From assembly GCA_900772235.1 (NCBI GenBank), contig CAAGQX010000184.1:1-30674 (forward strand): a DNA stretch of 30,674 nucleotides, given 5' to 3'. The translations under genes were made by a program, and so were the position numbers. Below the pieces are notes generated by a model that was not told where the DNA came from, searched no databases, and saw only the letters and a list, made by a program, of their open reading frames with translations. This DNA comes from Clostridia bacterium (GTDB lineage Bacteria; Bacillota; Clostridia; TANB77; CAG-508). Below are positions 1-8,259 of the stretch, one piece after another (position 1 is the stretch's first letter; each line of letters opens with the position of its first letter).

Positions 1-20
1 AAAAATGTTTTTATGCGGAC

Positions 21-45
21 GGACGGGTTTAGAACCCGTCCCTAC
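21..45 (-). repeat. REP-like palindrome, type A variant
   Basis: Arms GGACGGGTT and AACCCGTCC surround a 3-nt loop and are followed by CTAC, so the minus strand carries GTAG at the 5' foot of the hairpin. It is a diverged copy of the type A palindrome at 20938 and 30510. It lies downstream of porB, where the hairpin could also protect or end the por transcript, but no T-run follows directly. Confidence 0.7.
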
Positions 46-108
46 ATTGTAAAAATTTTATATTAATTTTTAAATGCCATTAAGTTAAGCAAATTACAAT
101 TTAGTTAA

Positions 109-1056
109 TTATTTGTTAGTTATTTCTTCTAATTTAAGCAATTCTTCCCATCTTTTGTCTACTTCCTTTTGGAATTCCTCTATCATCCACTCATTTCCTG
201 GTTTAAACATATGTTTAAACCTTTTTTGTGGTCTTAAGAATTCCTCTATTGGTAGTTTATTCTTTGGTTTATAATTTACCACATACCTTCCGTCTATTAC
301 TTCATACAATGGCCAATAACAAGTTTCCACTGCAAGTTTATTTATAGTCATAAGATCTTCTGTATTGTATCCCCATCCTCTTGGGCACGGTGTAAATACA
401 TTTAAGAAGCACGCTCCTTCTGTATATATTGCTTTTTCTGATTTTTCATATAAATCTTTAAAATTGTTTACTGCAATTGTTTGCGCAACATATGGTAAAT
501 GGTGTGATGCCATTATTTCAGTTAAATCTTTTCTTGATTGCATTTTTCCTGGTATTACTTTACCTGCTGGACTTGTTGTTGTATCTGCAAATTTTGGTGT
601 TGCAGATGAGCGTTGAATTCCTGTATTCATATATGCACCATTGTCGTAGCACACATATACCATATCGTGTCCTCTTTCCATTGCTCCAGATAAACTTTGG
701 ATTCCAATATCGTATGTTCCTCCATCTCCTCCAAAAGCTATAAATTTTGTATCTTTTCCTTGTAATTTATTTTGTTTTTTTAAAGATTTATATGCTGCCT
801 CTACTCCTGCTAAAGTTGCCCCTGCACATTCAAATGCAGTATGTATAAATGAATCTGTCCAAGCAGTATATGGATAAATAAATGTAGAAACTTCCATACA
901 TCCTGTTGCAGCACATATAACAGCGTGATCTTCTGGGTGAAGAGCTCTTAGTACCATTCTTCCAACTACTGGTGCTCCGCATCCAGCACACATTCTATGC
1001 CCTGCTGTGAATCTAGATGGTTTGTTTGCTACTATTTCCTTTAAATTATATGCCAT
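109..1056 (-). CDS. porB: Pyruvate:ferredoxin oxidoreductase, beta subunit
   Basis: This is the thiamine-diphosphate and 4Fe-4S subunit of the four-subunit enzyme that converts pyruvate and CoA to acetyl-CoA, CO2 and reduced ferredoxin in the cytoplasm. The protein has 315 residues. Cysteines C23 and C26 (CAGC), C53 (ATGC) and the one in TPCPRGW match the cluster ligands of the family. GDGGTYDIG and DNGAYMNTG form the thiamine-diphosphate/Mg binding motif. The start at 1056 (MAYNLKEIV) is chosen because TAGGAGGAAAAGAA precedes it; a longer frame to 1176 has no ribosome binding site. A 166-nt gap separates it from porA, unusually long for this operon. Without substrate-pocket analysis another 2-oxoacid cannot be excluded, but pyruvate is most likely. 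Confidence 0.95.
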   Translation of the reverse strand: MAYNLKEIVANKPSRFTAGHRMCAGCGAPVVGRMVLRALHPEDHAVICAATGCMEVSTFIYPYTAWTDSFIHTAFECAGATLAGVEAAYKSLKKQNKLQGKDTKFIAFGGDGGTYDIGIQSLSGAMERGHDMVYVCYDNGAYMNTGIQRSSATPKFADTTTSPAGKVIPGKMQSRKDLTEIMASHHLPYVAQTIAVNNFKDLYEKSEKAIYTEGACFLNVFTPCPRGWGYNTEDLMTINKLAVETCYWPLYEVIDGRYVVNYKPKNKLPIEEFLRPQKRFKHMFKPGNEWMIEEFQKEVDKRWEELLKLEEITNK

Positions 1057-1222
1057 TTCTTTTCCTCCTATAATATTTATATTTTGCTTTGCAAATTTTA
1101 ATTTTAATAAATAGTGAATATTGAATAATAAAAAATTCCAAAATAAAGCATTCTCGTGCATTATGTATAACTTCACTAAGATTGAGTAGACTTCTTTTTG
1201 TTAATCTTATAATAATTTCATA

Positions 1223-2404
1223 TTATTTTCTTAGTCCTAAATATCTATATGGATTTTCCGCACTTCCTGTTTTTGCAACTTCTTGCAAATCCTTATAAAC
1301 ACTTTCTATATCATCTGATTTTGTATCTCTTCCGCCAATACCATATATATAATTTATTGTAGGAACATTTACTTTTGCTACTTGCATTGAAGATGTAATA
1401 TCTGTAAATAAAGGTCCTCCTACTGCATTTAAGCCATCTGCTTTGTCTAGTACTGCTACTGCTTTTGCTTTTGATAGAGCTTTAGCAATTTCTTCTCCTG
1501 GAAATGGCCTAAATACTCTTATTTTTAGTACACCTGCTTTTATTCCCTCTTTTCTCAATTTATCTGCTGTAAATTTTGCTGTTCCAGCTGTTGAATTCAT
1601 TGCAACAATTATAAAATCAGCATCATCTGTTCTATATTCTTCAAATAAATCATATTTTCTTCCTGTAAGTTCTTCAAATTCTTTAGAAACTTTTTTTATT
1701 ACTTCTTTTGCATTTTTCATAGCTTCTGCCTGGCCAGCCTTATGTTCAAATAAGTATGCTTGCAAGTCTAATGGTCCAACTGCCATTGGTTCTTTATCAT
1801 TTAATAAATAATGTTTTGGTTCATATTTCCCTACAAATTTTTTAACAAATTCATCTGTTTCTAATTCTATATTTTCTATAGAATGTGATGTAATAAATCC
1901 ATCTTGGCAAACCATAAGTGGAAGTAATACATCACTGTTCTCAGCTATTCTATGGGCCATAAGCAAGTTGTCATATGCTTCTTGATTATTTTCTGAAAAT
2001 AGCATAATCCAGCCTGCATCTCTTACTCCCATTGCATCTGAATGGTCATTGTGTATATTCAAAGGTCCTGATACAGCACGGTTTACAAGCGACATTACTA
2101 TTGGAAGTCTTAAACTTGATGCAATATAAATCATCTCCCACATTAAAGATAATCCATTTGCAGATGTTGCTGTCATTGCTCTTGCTCCAGCTGCCTGTGC
2201 TCCTATGCACGCAGACATTGCACTGTGTTCACTTTCCACAGCAACAAACTCAGTATCTACTTCTCCATTACTTACAAATGTTGAAAAATATTGTGGTATT
2301 TCTGTTGATGGTGTTATTGGAAATGCTGCTACTACATCTGGGTTAATTTGTTTCATAGCAGTTGCCGCAGCTTCATTACCACTTAATCGTTCTCTAATTG
2401 ACAT
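1223..2404 (-). CDS. porA: Pyruvate:ferredoxin oxidoreductase, alpha subunit
   Basis: The 393-residue alpha subunit supplies the pyrimidine-binding and transketolase C-terminal-like domains. The N-terminal part (GNEAAATAMKQINPDVVAAF, then ITPSTEIPQ) and the segment VESEHSAMSACIGAQAAGAR are typical of 2-oxoacid:ferredoxin oxidoreductase alpha chains. The C-terminal part (LKIRVFRPFPGEEI, then VLDKADGLNAVGGPLF) is the domain II signature. AGGAGG lies 8 nt before the ATG. It follows porD after about 48 nt and precedes porB, giving the order porC-porD-porA-porB seen in Thermotoga and archaea. This contrasts with the single-chain enzyme of many clostridia. Confidence 0.95.
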   Translation of the reverse strand: MSIRERLSGNEAAATAMKQINPDVVAAFPITPSTEIPQYFSTFVSNGEVDTEFVAVESEHSAMSACIGAQAAGARAMTATSANGLSLMWEMIYIASSLRLPIVMSLVNRAVSGPLNIHNDHSDAMGVRDAGWIMLFSENNQEAYDNLLMAHRIAENSDVLLPLMVCQDGFITSHSIENIELETDEFVKKFVGKYEPKHYLLNDKEPMAVGPLDLQAYLFEHKAGQAEAMKNAKEVIKKVSKEFEELTGRKYDLFEEYRTDDADFIIVAMNSTAGTAKFTADKLRKEGIKAGVLKIRVFRPFPGEEIAKALSKAKAVAVLDKADGLNAVGGPLFTDITSSMQVAKVNVPTINYIYGIGGRDTKSDDIESVYKDLQEVAKTGSAENPYRYLGLRK

Positions 2405-2452
2405 TTTAAATCCTCCTATATTTTTTAGTTTCTTAATATTCTTTATTATTAA

Positions 2453-2740
2453 TTACTCCATAGTTATTGCTCCAAATGGGCATACTTTGGCACAAATTCC
2501 ACATCCCTTGCAATAATCATAATCAAAATCTTCTCTTTTTTGTTCTTTATTTACAGGAATTGCATCATCTGGGCAAACCGGGAAACAAAGTCCGCATTGT
2601 TTACATTTTTCTGATAGAAAAATTGGTTTTCTGCTTCTCCAATCTCCTGTTTTAAATTCTCTTGCATTTCCTGCTTCATATATATTTCCACCTATTGTCA
2701 TTTCCTCCATAGGGGTATTTGCATTTATTTTTTCAGACAT
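2453..2740 (-). CDS. porD: Pyruvate:ferredoxin oxidoreductase, delta (ferredoxin-like) subunit
   Basis: This 95-residue protein carries two complete C-x2-C-x2-C-x3-CP motifs, CKQCGLCFPVCP and CKGCGICAKVCP, and so should bind two 4Fe-4S clusters. In the four-subunit enzyme the delta chain relays electrons from the beta-subunit cluster to external ferredoxin. The ~45-residue N-terminal extension before the first motif (TIGGNIYEAGNAREFKTGDW) is typical of PorD and separates it from free ferredoxins. AAAGGAG precedes the ATG. It lies 23 nt after porC in the same transcript. Confidence 0.95.
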   Translation of the reverse strand: MSEKINANTPMEEMTIGGNIYEAGNAREFKTGDWRSRKPIFLSEKCKQCGLCFPVCPDDAIPVNKEQKREDFDYDYCKGCGICAKVCPFGAITME

Positions 2741-2763
2741 TTTTTCTCCTTTCTAACATTTAG

Positions 2764-3342
2764 TTAAACTTTTTTTACTGATTTTAATGCTAATTCTAAA
2801 GCCTTCATATTTCCATCTATAACTTCAGGTTTTTTAGCAAATTTATGTTTAAAAGATCCTTTCATATCTTCTAGAAAATCTTTATCTTGCATAATTTTGC
2901 TTACCTTTACTATTGCAGCAAGCATTGGTGTATTTGGGAAATATCTTCCAAGTGTTTCTTCAGATATTTTTCTTGCATCTATTGTATATATTTCTCCTTC
3001 ATACCCATTTAAGTGTTTTTTTATCTCTTCTCCTTCTTTAGTTGTGTTTATTACAATTGCTCCTGTTTTTTTTAAACCAGCTGTAACATTTACTGTTTCT
3101 AATAAGCTATCATCTACAACAACTACATAATCTGGCTCATAAATATTACTATGAATTGTTATTGGTTTTGTGCTTATCCTGTTATACGCTGTAATTGGTG
3201 CTCCCATTCTTTCTGGTCCATATTCTGGAAAACCTTGTATATATTTTCCTGTATTAAATGCTGCATCTGCTAAAAGCAACGAGGCTGTTTTTGCACCTTG
3301 GCCACCTCTACCGTGCCATCTAATTTCAATTAAATCTTCCAC
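2764..3342 (-). CDS. porC: Pyruvate:ferredoxin oxidoreductase, gamma subunit
   Basis: The 192-residue gamma subunit is the first gene of the por operon. The opening segment EIRWHGRGGQGAKTASLLLA is the hallmark of the 2-oxoacid:ferredoxin oxidoreductase gamma domain, followed by FPEYGPERMGAPITAYNRIS. The start codon is GTG at 3342, with GGGAG seven bases upstream; no ATG start fits better. A well-formed promoter lies 39 bases upstream of the start codon. Confidence 0.94.
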   Translation of the reverse strand: MEDLIEIRWHGRGGQGAKTASLLLADAAFNTGKYIQGFPEYGPERMGAPITAYNRISTKPITIHSNIYEPDYVVVVDDSLLETVNVTAGLKKTGAIVINTTKEGEEIKKHLNGYEGEIYTIDARKISEETLGRYFPNTPMLAAIVKVSKIMQDKDFLEDMKGSFKHKFAKKPEVIDGNMKALELALKSVKKV

Positions 3343-3380
3343 AAAAAAACTCCCTTCTTTACTTAAGTTTACTTGGCTTT

Positions 3381-3409
3381 AGTATATATTTAGCTAAGCT
3401 AAAAGTCAA
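3381..3409 (-). promoter_or_regulatory. por operon promoter with palindromic operator in the spacer
   Basis: On the minus strand the hexamers are TTGACT, 17-bp spacer, TATACT. The 3' part of the spacer is an exact 15-bp palindrome, TTTAGCT-T-AGCTAAA (3389-3403), lying directly between the hexamers. A protein bound there would block RNA polymerase. The palindrome is not the Rex consensus, and I do not recognise the regulator. Confidence 0.75.
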
Positions 3410-3426
3410 GGTAAAACCTGTAAAAT

Positions 3427-3455
3427 TTGATTTTTTGTTAGAAAAAGTGTATAAT
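3427..3455 (+). promoter_or_regulatory. Promoter of the plus-strand gene at 3495
   Basis: TTGATT, 17-bp spacer, TATAAT, with the -10 box ending 39 bases before the ATG. It diverges from the por promoter, so the 150-bp interval drives transcription both ways. Confidence 0.7.
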
Positions 3456-3494
3456 TAAAATATACATTCTCAGAAAAAGAAAGGAGGACTTCAT

Positions 3495-3917
3495 ATGAAG
3501 AAGTCCACTAAGCCCAGCAAATCCGAAATCAGACGTTTAGAGCGGAAGTTCATCTTGTCTTTTATTCTCTTCGTTTTTGTTTTGCTCTTGTCATTAACCT
3601 GGTGGTTTAACGCCCTCAAGGTTGATTTCAACAGTATTGCTTACGAATCTGAAAAGAGTTTCGCTGCTGATATGGGTCGTAGCCTTGGTGATCATGGTGA
3701 TTCCATGTATTTCCGGAGACTCGAAATGCAGAATGATGACTTCTGGGCTCTTCGCCTGGCCTCTCGGCTTCCGTGGATTGGAAGAATGTTCATAAGCGCA
3801 ATCTTTGCAGCATTGACCTTTTTCACTGCTTTGAACTCTCTTAGAGCATTTGGCAAACTGTTTTACGCTGTTAATCGTCGCAACAAAGTCCTAAGGATCC
3901 GGAGGAGAAAGGGCTAA
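3495..3917 (+). CDS. Hypothetical two-helix membrane protein of atypical composition
   Basis: I do not recognise this 140-residue protein. It has a basic N-terminus, a hydrophobic helix at about residues 19-41 (FILSFILFVFVLLLSLTWWF), a ~55-residue polar loop, a second helix at about 96-118 and a very basic tail (RIRRRKG). AAAGGAGG precedes the ATG. Codon use is unlike the neighbours: AAG over AAA, TTC over TTT, CTC and CTT for leucine, and G+C near 50% in places. It is the only gene here that reads zero-frame CGG as a sense codon, four times (codons in ERK, FRR, SRL and IRR); a +1 shift at the first would end the protein within about 20 codons. Its own promoter and terminator mark it as a self-contained, probably acquired unit. 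Confidence 0.75.
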   Translation: MKKSTKPSKSEIRRLERKFILSFILFVFVLLLSLTWWFNALKVDFNSIAYESEKSFAADMGRSLGDHGDSMYFRRLEMQNDDFWALRLASRLPWIGRMFISAIFAALTFFTALNSLRAFGKLFYAVNRRNKVLRIRRRKG

Positions 3918-3924
3918 AAAAAGA

Positions 3925-3964
3925 AAGAGCGGAATCCCACAAGTGTGGATCCGCTCTTCTTTTA
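3925..3964. terminator. Bidirectional terminator between the 3495 gene and ferredoxin
   Basis: Arms AAGAGCGGA (3925-3933) and TCCGCTCTT (3950-3958) form a 9-bp stem extended by an imperfect inner helix. On the plus strand CTTTT follows; on the minus strand a run of Ts (the A-run at 3916-3922) follows, so it can serve both converging genes. Confidence 0.8.
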
Positions 3965-3972
3965 TATTTATT

Positions 3973-4143
3973 TTATTCTTCTTCTGGTGCTTCTACAGGG
4001 CAAACACCTGCACAAGTACCACATCCTATACATGCTTCTTTATCTATTACATATCTTTCTTCACCTTGTGTTATGCATCCTACTGGACATTCTGCTGCAC
4101 ATGCTCCGCAAGATATACATCTATCTGTTATTTTATATGCCAT
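3973..4143 (-). CDS. 2[4Fe-4S] clostridial-type ferredoxin
   Basis: The 56-residue protein has two cluster motifs, CISCGACAAECP and CIGCGTCAGVCP, and no other domain. It is a small low-potential electron carrier and a plausible partner of the nearby pyruvate oxidoreductase. The start is set at ATG 4143, with GAGAGGTGG eight bases upstream; the in-frame GTG codons at 4150-4155 lie inside that ribosome binding site. It is the last gene of the lepB-holB-ricT set, 48 nt after ricT. Confidence 0.93.
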   Translation of the reverse strand: MAYKITDRCISCGACAAECPVGCITQGEERYVIDKEACIGCGTCAGVCPVEAPEEE

Positions 4144-4191
4144 ATTTTTCACCACCTCTCGTATGCTACATCTATAAGTAAATATAGAATT

Positions 4192-5106
4192 TTATTCTTT
4201 ACTGTTCTTCTTATCTATTTTGTCTAGTTTTTCTAGTTTTTGCAATTCTTTTAAATCTTCTGGGTTTTCTACTTCTGCTTCTTCAGCTTTTCTTGCTCGT
4301 TTTAGTACCTTTACATCTTTTAAATCGTATCTTTTAAAGAATGTTTCATCACCATCTTTAAATTTTACTTTTAGTCTTTCTTTTAGTGTTTCAACTCCAC
4401 AAACTTCGCCTTTTCCATCTTCTGTTTCCACAATCGATCCTATTCCTGGTAATTTCTTTAATTTCTCTTCATATACTTCTTGTTCATATCTTAAGCAGCA
4501 CATCAATCTTCCACAATTTCCAGATATTTTTGATGGATTTAAAGATACATTTTGCTCTTTAGCCATTTTTATAGATACTGTATCAAAATTTCCTAAAAAT
4601 GAGCAACAGCAAAGTTCTCTTCCACAAACTCCATTTCCACCAAGTCTTCTAACTTCATCTCTTACGCCAATTTGTCTTAGTTCTATTCTTGTTTTAAAAA
4701 TTGCTGCTAAATCTTTTACTAAGTCTCTAAAATCTATTCTTCCATCTGCTGTAAAGAAAAATAATAGTTTACTTTTATCGAATTTATATTCAACATCCAT
4801 TAGTTTCATATCTAATTTATATTCTTTTATTTTTTTTTCACATATTTTAAAAGCTTCTTTTTCGTCTTTCTTATTTATCTCGTTTTGTTTTTTATCCTTT
4901 TCTGTTGCAATTCTTATAATTTTTTTTAGTGGTGCTACTATTTTGTCATCTGGTAATTGCCTATTTGCAATCATTACCTCTCCATACTCTTTTCCCATTG
5001 CCGTTTCTACTATTACATGTTGTCCTCTTTCTACAACTTTTCCATCTGGATCAAAAAAATATATTTTACCTGGTTTTTTAAATCTAACTCCTATTATATT
5101 AGCCAT
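4192..5106 (-). CDS. ricT: PSP1-domain protein RicT (YaaT)
   Basis: The 304-residue protein belongs to the RicT/YaaT family. In Bacillus, RicT joins RicA and RicF in the Y complex, which carries 4Fe-4S clusters, works with RNase Y in mRNA maturation and supports Spo0A phosphorylation. The cysteine signature is complete: GVCGRELCCCSF and GNCGRLMCCLRYE. The C-terminus is a charged low-complexity tail (KELQKLEKLDKIDKKNSKE). The ATG overlaps the end of holB by 8 nt, with GGGAGG upstream, so the two are translationally coupled. The downstream ferredoxin could be relevant to its clusters; that is inference. Confidence 0.92.
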   Translation of the reverse strand: MANIIGVRFKKPGKIYFFDPDGKVVERGQHVIVETAMGKEYGEVMIANRQLPDDKIVAPLKKIIRIATEKDKKQNEINKKDEKEAFKICEKKIKEYKLDMKLMDVEYKFDKSKLLFFFTADGRIDFRDLVKDLAAIFKTRIELRQIGVRDEVRRLGGNGVCGRELCCCSFLGNFDTVSIKMAKEQNVSLNPSKISGNCGRLMCCLRYEQEVYEEKLKKLPGIGSIVETEDGKGEVCGVETLKERLKVKFKDGDETFFKRYDLKDVKVLKRARKAEEAEVENPEDLKELQKLEKLDKIDKKNSKE

Positions 5107-5992
5107 TTACTTCCTCCCATATTTTTAGCAATAAATTATCTATTGTCATATCATAATTACTATTTCTTTTTAACCTTTCTTTTGTTTCTTCTACAATGTT
5201 TATACATTCAGCATATTTTATATTTTCATTTATTCTATTAAATAGCTCTATGTTTATGTAATTTAATATTTCTTGTACATTGTCTTTATCTTTAAAAAGT
5301 AAATCTTTTTTATTTAGTAAATCTATTATATTTATTCTATCAATTTTAGAAAATATCTCTTTTATAACATTTATACTATCTTCTTTATCTATGGCAGATA
5401 ATGCCATTTCTATGCTTCCTTGTGCAAGCTCTAAAATATTTTCAGAAACATTTTCAATTTTTCTTTTTTCCTTTAAAATTTGTTTAATTTCGTTTTTGTC
5501 TAATCCATTAAACTTAATTTTTGTACATCTTGATTTTATAGTATTTAATAATAAGTTTTCATTTTCTGTAACTAGTATTATAACTACATATTCTGGGGGT
5601 TCTTCTAACGTTTTTAATAAACTATTTTGTGCCTCTTTGGTCATCTTTTCACTGTTGTTAATTATATATATTTTTTTAGATGAATTTAAAGGTTTTTCAT
5701 ATACTCCTTTAACCATTTCTTTTATTGTTTCTGTTTTTATACTTTTATCCGTTTCATCTATTATTGTTACATCTGGATTATTATCGTCATCAAATGAAAT
5801 ACACGATTCACACTCATTACACGGTTTTTCATCCGAACGGCATAAAATAGCTTTTGCAAATTCTTTTGCAAATAATAACTTTCCAATGCCAGCTTTTCCT
5901 ACAAACATATAGCTATGTAGCACATTGTCTTTCTTTATACTATTTTCTAATGCTTTTTTATTTTCTTCATTTCCTAATATACTGTTAAACAT
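5099..5992 (-). CDS. holB: DNA polymerase III delta-prime subunit
   Basis: The 297-residue clamp-loader subunit helps load the sliding clamp during replication. Evidence is the AAA+ P-loop (FVGKAGIGKLLFA), a zinc-type cysteine group C-x6-C-x2-C-x2-C in CRSDEKPCNECESC, the DnaX-like segment AQNSLLKTLEEPPEY, and the sensor-1 region TIKSRCTKIKF. It is somewhat short for the family, and the C-terminal oligomerisation domain is poorly conserved, as is common in low-GC genomes. It lies 11 nt after lepB with AAGGA before its ATG, and overlaps ricT. The holB-ricT pairing is standard in Firmicutes. Confidence 0.93.
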   Translation of the reverse strand: MFNSILGNEENKKALENSIKKDNVLHSYMFVGKAGIGKLLFAKEFAKAILCRSDEKPCNECESCISFDDDNNPDVTIIDETDKSIKTETIKEMVKGVYEKPLNSSKKIYIINNSEKMTKEAQNSLLKTLEEPPEYVVIILVTENENLLLNTIKSRCTKIKFNGLDKNEIKQILKEKRKIENVSENILELAQGSIEMALSAIDKEDSINVIKEIFSKIDRINIIDLLNKKDLLFKDKDNVQEILNYINIELFNRINENIKYAECINIVEETKERLKRNSNYDMTIDNLLLKIWEEVNG

Positions 5993-6003
5993 ATTTTTCC
6001 TTT

Positions 6004-6654
6004 TTATTTTATTTTTCCAAATTTACTAAAAGGCCAAAATCTTATCCAAACTTTTCCTTCTATTTTTGATACAGGTATACATCCAAAGCATCTACTATCT
6101 GTGCTATGCTCTCTATTATCCCCCATAACAAACACATATCCTTCTGGAACAACTACATCTGAAAATAGCCCATATGTTCCCATATTAGTTGGAGTATCTT
6201 CATCTAAATAATTCTCTTGTAAAAGTTCACCATTTAGATATACTTTATCATCTTTTATTTCTATATGGTCGCCTGCGACCCCTATTACTCTTTTTATATA
6301 GCTTGTTTTATTTAATTCTAGTACATAATAAACAAACTTACCCCAAAGTCCTTTTGGTTCATTATCATACCTTGCAACTGGGTTATCAAAATCTACATTT
6401 GCAGAAGCCATTATAGTTGTGCTTGGTGCTTCAAAAGTTATTATATCTCCTCTTTCATATGTTTCTTTTGTTGTTCTTGTTAGCCTGCTTAAGATTAATC
6501 TATTTCCTGGCATTAGAGTTGTTTGCATTGATTGCTGTTGCACAACTGTTGGTGTTCCTAAATAATATCTAACAAGTAATGCAAGAGCTATTGCTATTAT
6601 TATACAATACCCCCACTCCAATATTTCCTTAATTACAACTTTTTCTTCCTCCAT
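6004..6654 (-). CDS. lepB: Type I signal peptidase
   Basis: This membrane-anchored serine protease removes signal peptides from secreted proteins. The 216-residue protein has one N-terminal membrane helix (about residues 14-33). The catalytic serine is S42 in QSMQTTLMPG, where threonine replaces the usual proline; the catalytic lysine is K121 in YIKRVIGVAGDH; box E is GDNREHSTDSR. A longer frame starts at 6684, but the -10 box TATAAT overlaps that start, while AGGAAAGAGG lies just before ATG 6654. It leads the lepB-holB-ricT-ferredoxin set. Confidence 0.93.
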   Translation of the reverse strand: MEEEKVVIKEILEWGYCIIIAIALALLVRYYLGTPTVVQQQSMQTTLMPGNRLILSRLTRTTKETYERGDIITFEAPSTTIMASANVDFDNPVARYDNEPKGLWGKFVYYVLELNKTSYIKRVIGVAGDHIEIKDDKVYLNGELLQENYLDEDTPTNMGTYGLFSDVVVPEGYVFVMGDNREHSTDSRCFGCIPVSKIEGKVWIRFWPFSKFGKIK

Positions 6655-6675
6655 TTTGTACCTCTTTCCTAAATT

Positions 6676-6704
6676 ATTATACATTAGTAATTCAAATTTT
6701 ACAA
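6676..6704 (-). promoter_or_regulatory. lepB operon promoter
   Basis: TTGTAA, 17-bp spacer, TATAAT on the minus strand. The -10 box lies 21 bases before the chosen lepB start, which rules out the longer reading frame. Confidence 0.65.
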
Positions 6705-6758
6705 TTAAAATATTAAAAATTTTGTTGGTTTTATTTGCATATTACACATTTTTTATAT

Positions 6759-8172
6759 TTATTTCTTTTCTTCTACTGTTGGAATTGTTATAACAACTTC
6801 TGTTCCTTTTCCTACTACACTTTTTATATCAATTCTTCCGCCATTCTTGTCTAGTATTTCCTTAGCTATTGAAAGTCCAAGTCCTGTTCCTCCTAGCTCT
6901 CTAGATCTTGCTTTATCTACTCTGTAAAATCTTTCAAAAATTCTACTTAAATCCTCTTCTGGTATTCCCACTCCTGAGTCTATTACTTTTATATATGCGT
7001 CACTATATACAAAGCCAACATATATTTTTATTGTTCCGCCTTCTCCGTGTATATTTAACACTATTTGATAATATATTTAGTACTACTCTTTCTATTCCAT
7101 CTTTATCTGCATATACATTTGGCACATTTGCTGTTACAAAGCATTCCACTTTTTGATGTTTTTTCTCCATTTCTATTTGCAAATATTCTTGGCATTTTTT
7201 TACTAGTTCTCCTAAGTCAAATTCTGTTTTTTCCCATTTTGTATTAGTATCATCATGTTTTGAAAGTGTTAATAAGTCGTTTACAAGTTTGGTCATTCTT
7301 ACAGCTTCTGTAGTTATTACATTCAAGAATTTGTCTTGTATTTCTTTATCATATTCCATTTCAGAAAGAGTTTCTGCATATCCCATTATTGATGTTAATG
7401 GTGTTTTTAATTCGTGAGATACATCTGCTATAAATTCTTTTCTCATATTATCTAACTTTACATGTTCTGTTATATCTTGAATTAAAACAATTATTCCAGA
7501 AGGTCTGTTATTTTCATCTTTAAAAGGTGCAAAAAATAGTTTTAGATATTTATCATTTATTTGAACTTTACTTTCGCTTGTTGTCCAATCTTCTAAGTAT
7601 ATTAACCTTTCCATATTTATTGTTTCGTCTATATGGCTAAATATTTTTTCAAAATTATTTTGTTTGTCGCTTATATCTAATAATTGTTTTGCAGCTGGAT
7701 TTATATGTATAATATTTCCTTCCATATTGAATGCAATAATTCCATCATTCATGTGTAATAAAATTGTTTCTATTTGATTTTTTTGTCTTGTTACTTCATT
7801 TAAATTTTCTTTTAAGCCATTGTTCATTGTATCAAAAGCATCTGTTAACTCATCTATATCACTTTTTCCTGTTTCTGCATTTCTATTTTCTTCGTTTATT
7901 TGTTTTGCACTTTGAATTAGCCTTAGTATAGGCTGTGAAATTATTTTTCTGCTAAACCATATGATTACAAATGATATAATTATAAAAGATATTGTAATTA
8001 TTGCTAAAACCAATTTTATTTCATTTATTTCTTGCATTAGCATATCTTTTTCTACTATTGATGTTTGTAAATTATTTAATCGTATTATTGAATATGCTCC
8101 AAAGCTTCCAAACATTAATATTGCAAGTAATACAATTATTAAAATTATTTTTATTTGTGTACTTTTTACCAT
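6759..8172 (-). CDS. Sensor histidine kinase (PhoR/WalK-like), one CGG +1 shift
   Basis: A membrane kinase that senses a signal and phosphorylates the regulator encoded just upstream. After one +1 shift it has 470 residues: helix 1 at about 8-29, a short outside loop, helix 2 at about 53-73, HAMP (73-120), PAS (130-235), HisKA with H253 in DVSHELKTP, then HATPase with the N box NILSNSVKY, DSGVGIPEED, FERFYRVDKA and GGTGLGLSIAKE. The zero frame ends at 7003 shortly after a CGG codon at 7045-7047; skipping the C restores KYT-G-EGGTIKIY. Without the shift the protein lacks most of the ATP-binding domain. It could be PhoR or WalK; the small sensor region and PAS fit both. Confidence 0.9.
7045..7047 (-). 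other. CGG +1 shift site in the histidine kinase (Gly376)
   Basis: Coding strand ACA-CGG-A. Skipping C gives ACA-GGA-GAA and joins the N box to GEGGTIKIY of the ATPase domain. The corrected gene is 1,413 nt, divisible by three. Confidence 0.85.
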
Positions 8173-8211
8173 TTTTTCTCCAATCTTTAATGTTTAATTT
8201 TCTATCTAGCA

Positions 8212-8239
8212 ATATGGGTTCGGCACGCCGAACCCATAT
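8212..8239. other. Perfect GC-rich palindrome between regulator and kinase
   Basis: Arms ATATGGGTTCGGC and GCCGAACCCATAT are exact complements around a 2-nt centre. No T-run follows in the direction of transcription, so it is not a simple terminator. It may be a processing or stabilising hairpin that sets the regulator:kinase ratio. It lacks the GTAG foot of the REP-like repeats. Confidence 0.7.
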
Positions 8240-8259
8240 CTATATTATTTTTTAATTTC

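Noticed and set aside
46..108. Terminator directly after porB
   Set aside because: Only weak AT pairing (ATTGTAA with TTACAAT) with no T-run; the REP-like hairpin at 21-45 is the better candidate for an mRNA end.
1057..1222. A small gene or RNA in the porA-porB gap
   Set aside because: No open frame with a ribosome binding site and no strong hairpin; weak -10-like sequences only.
4220..5128. 302-codon open frame on the plus strand opposite ricT
   Set aside because: It is a Ser/Phe-rich mirror of ricT with no ribosome binding site; ricT has the full family signature.
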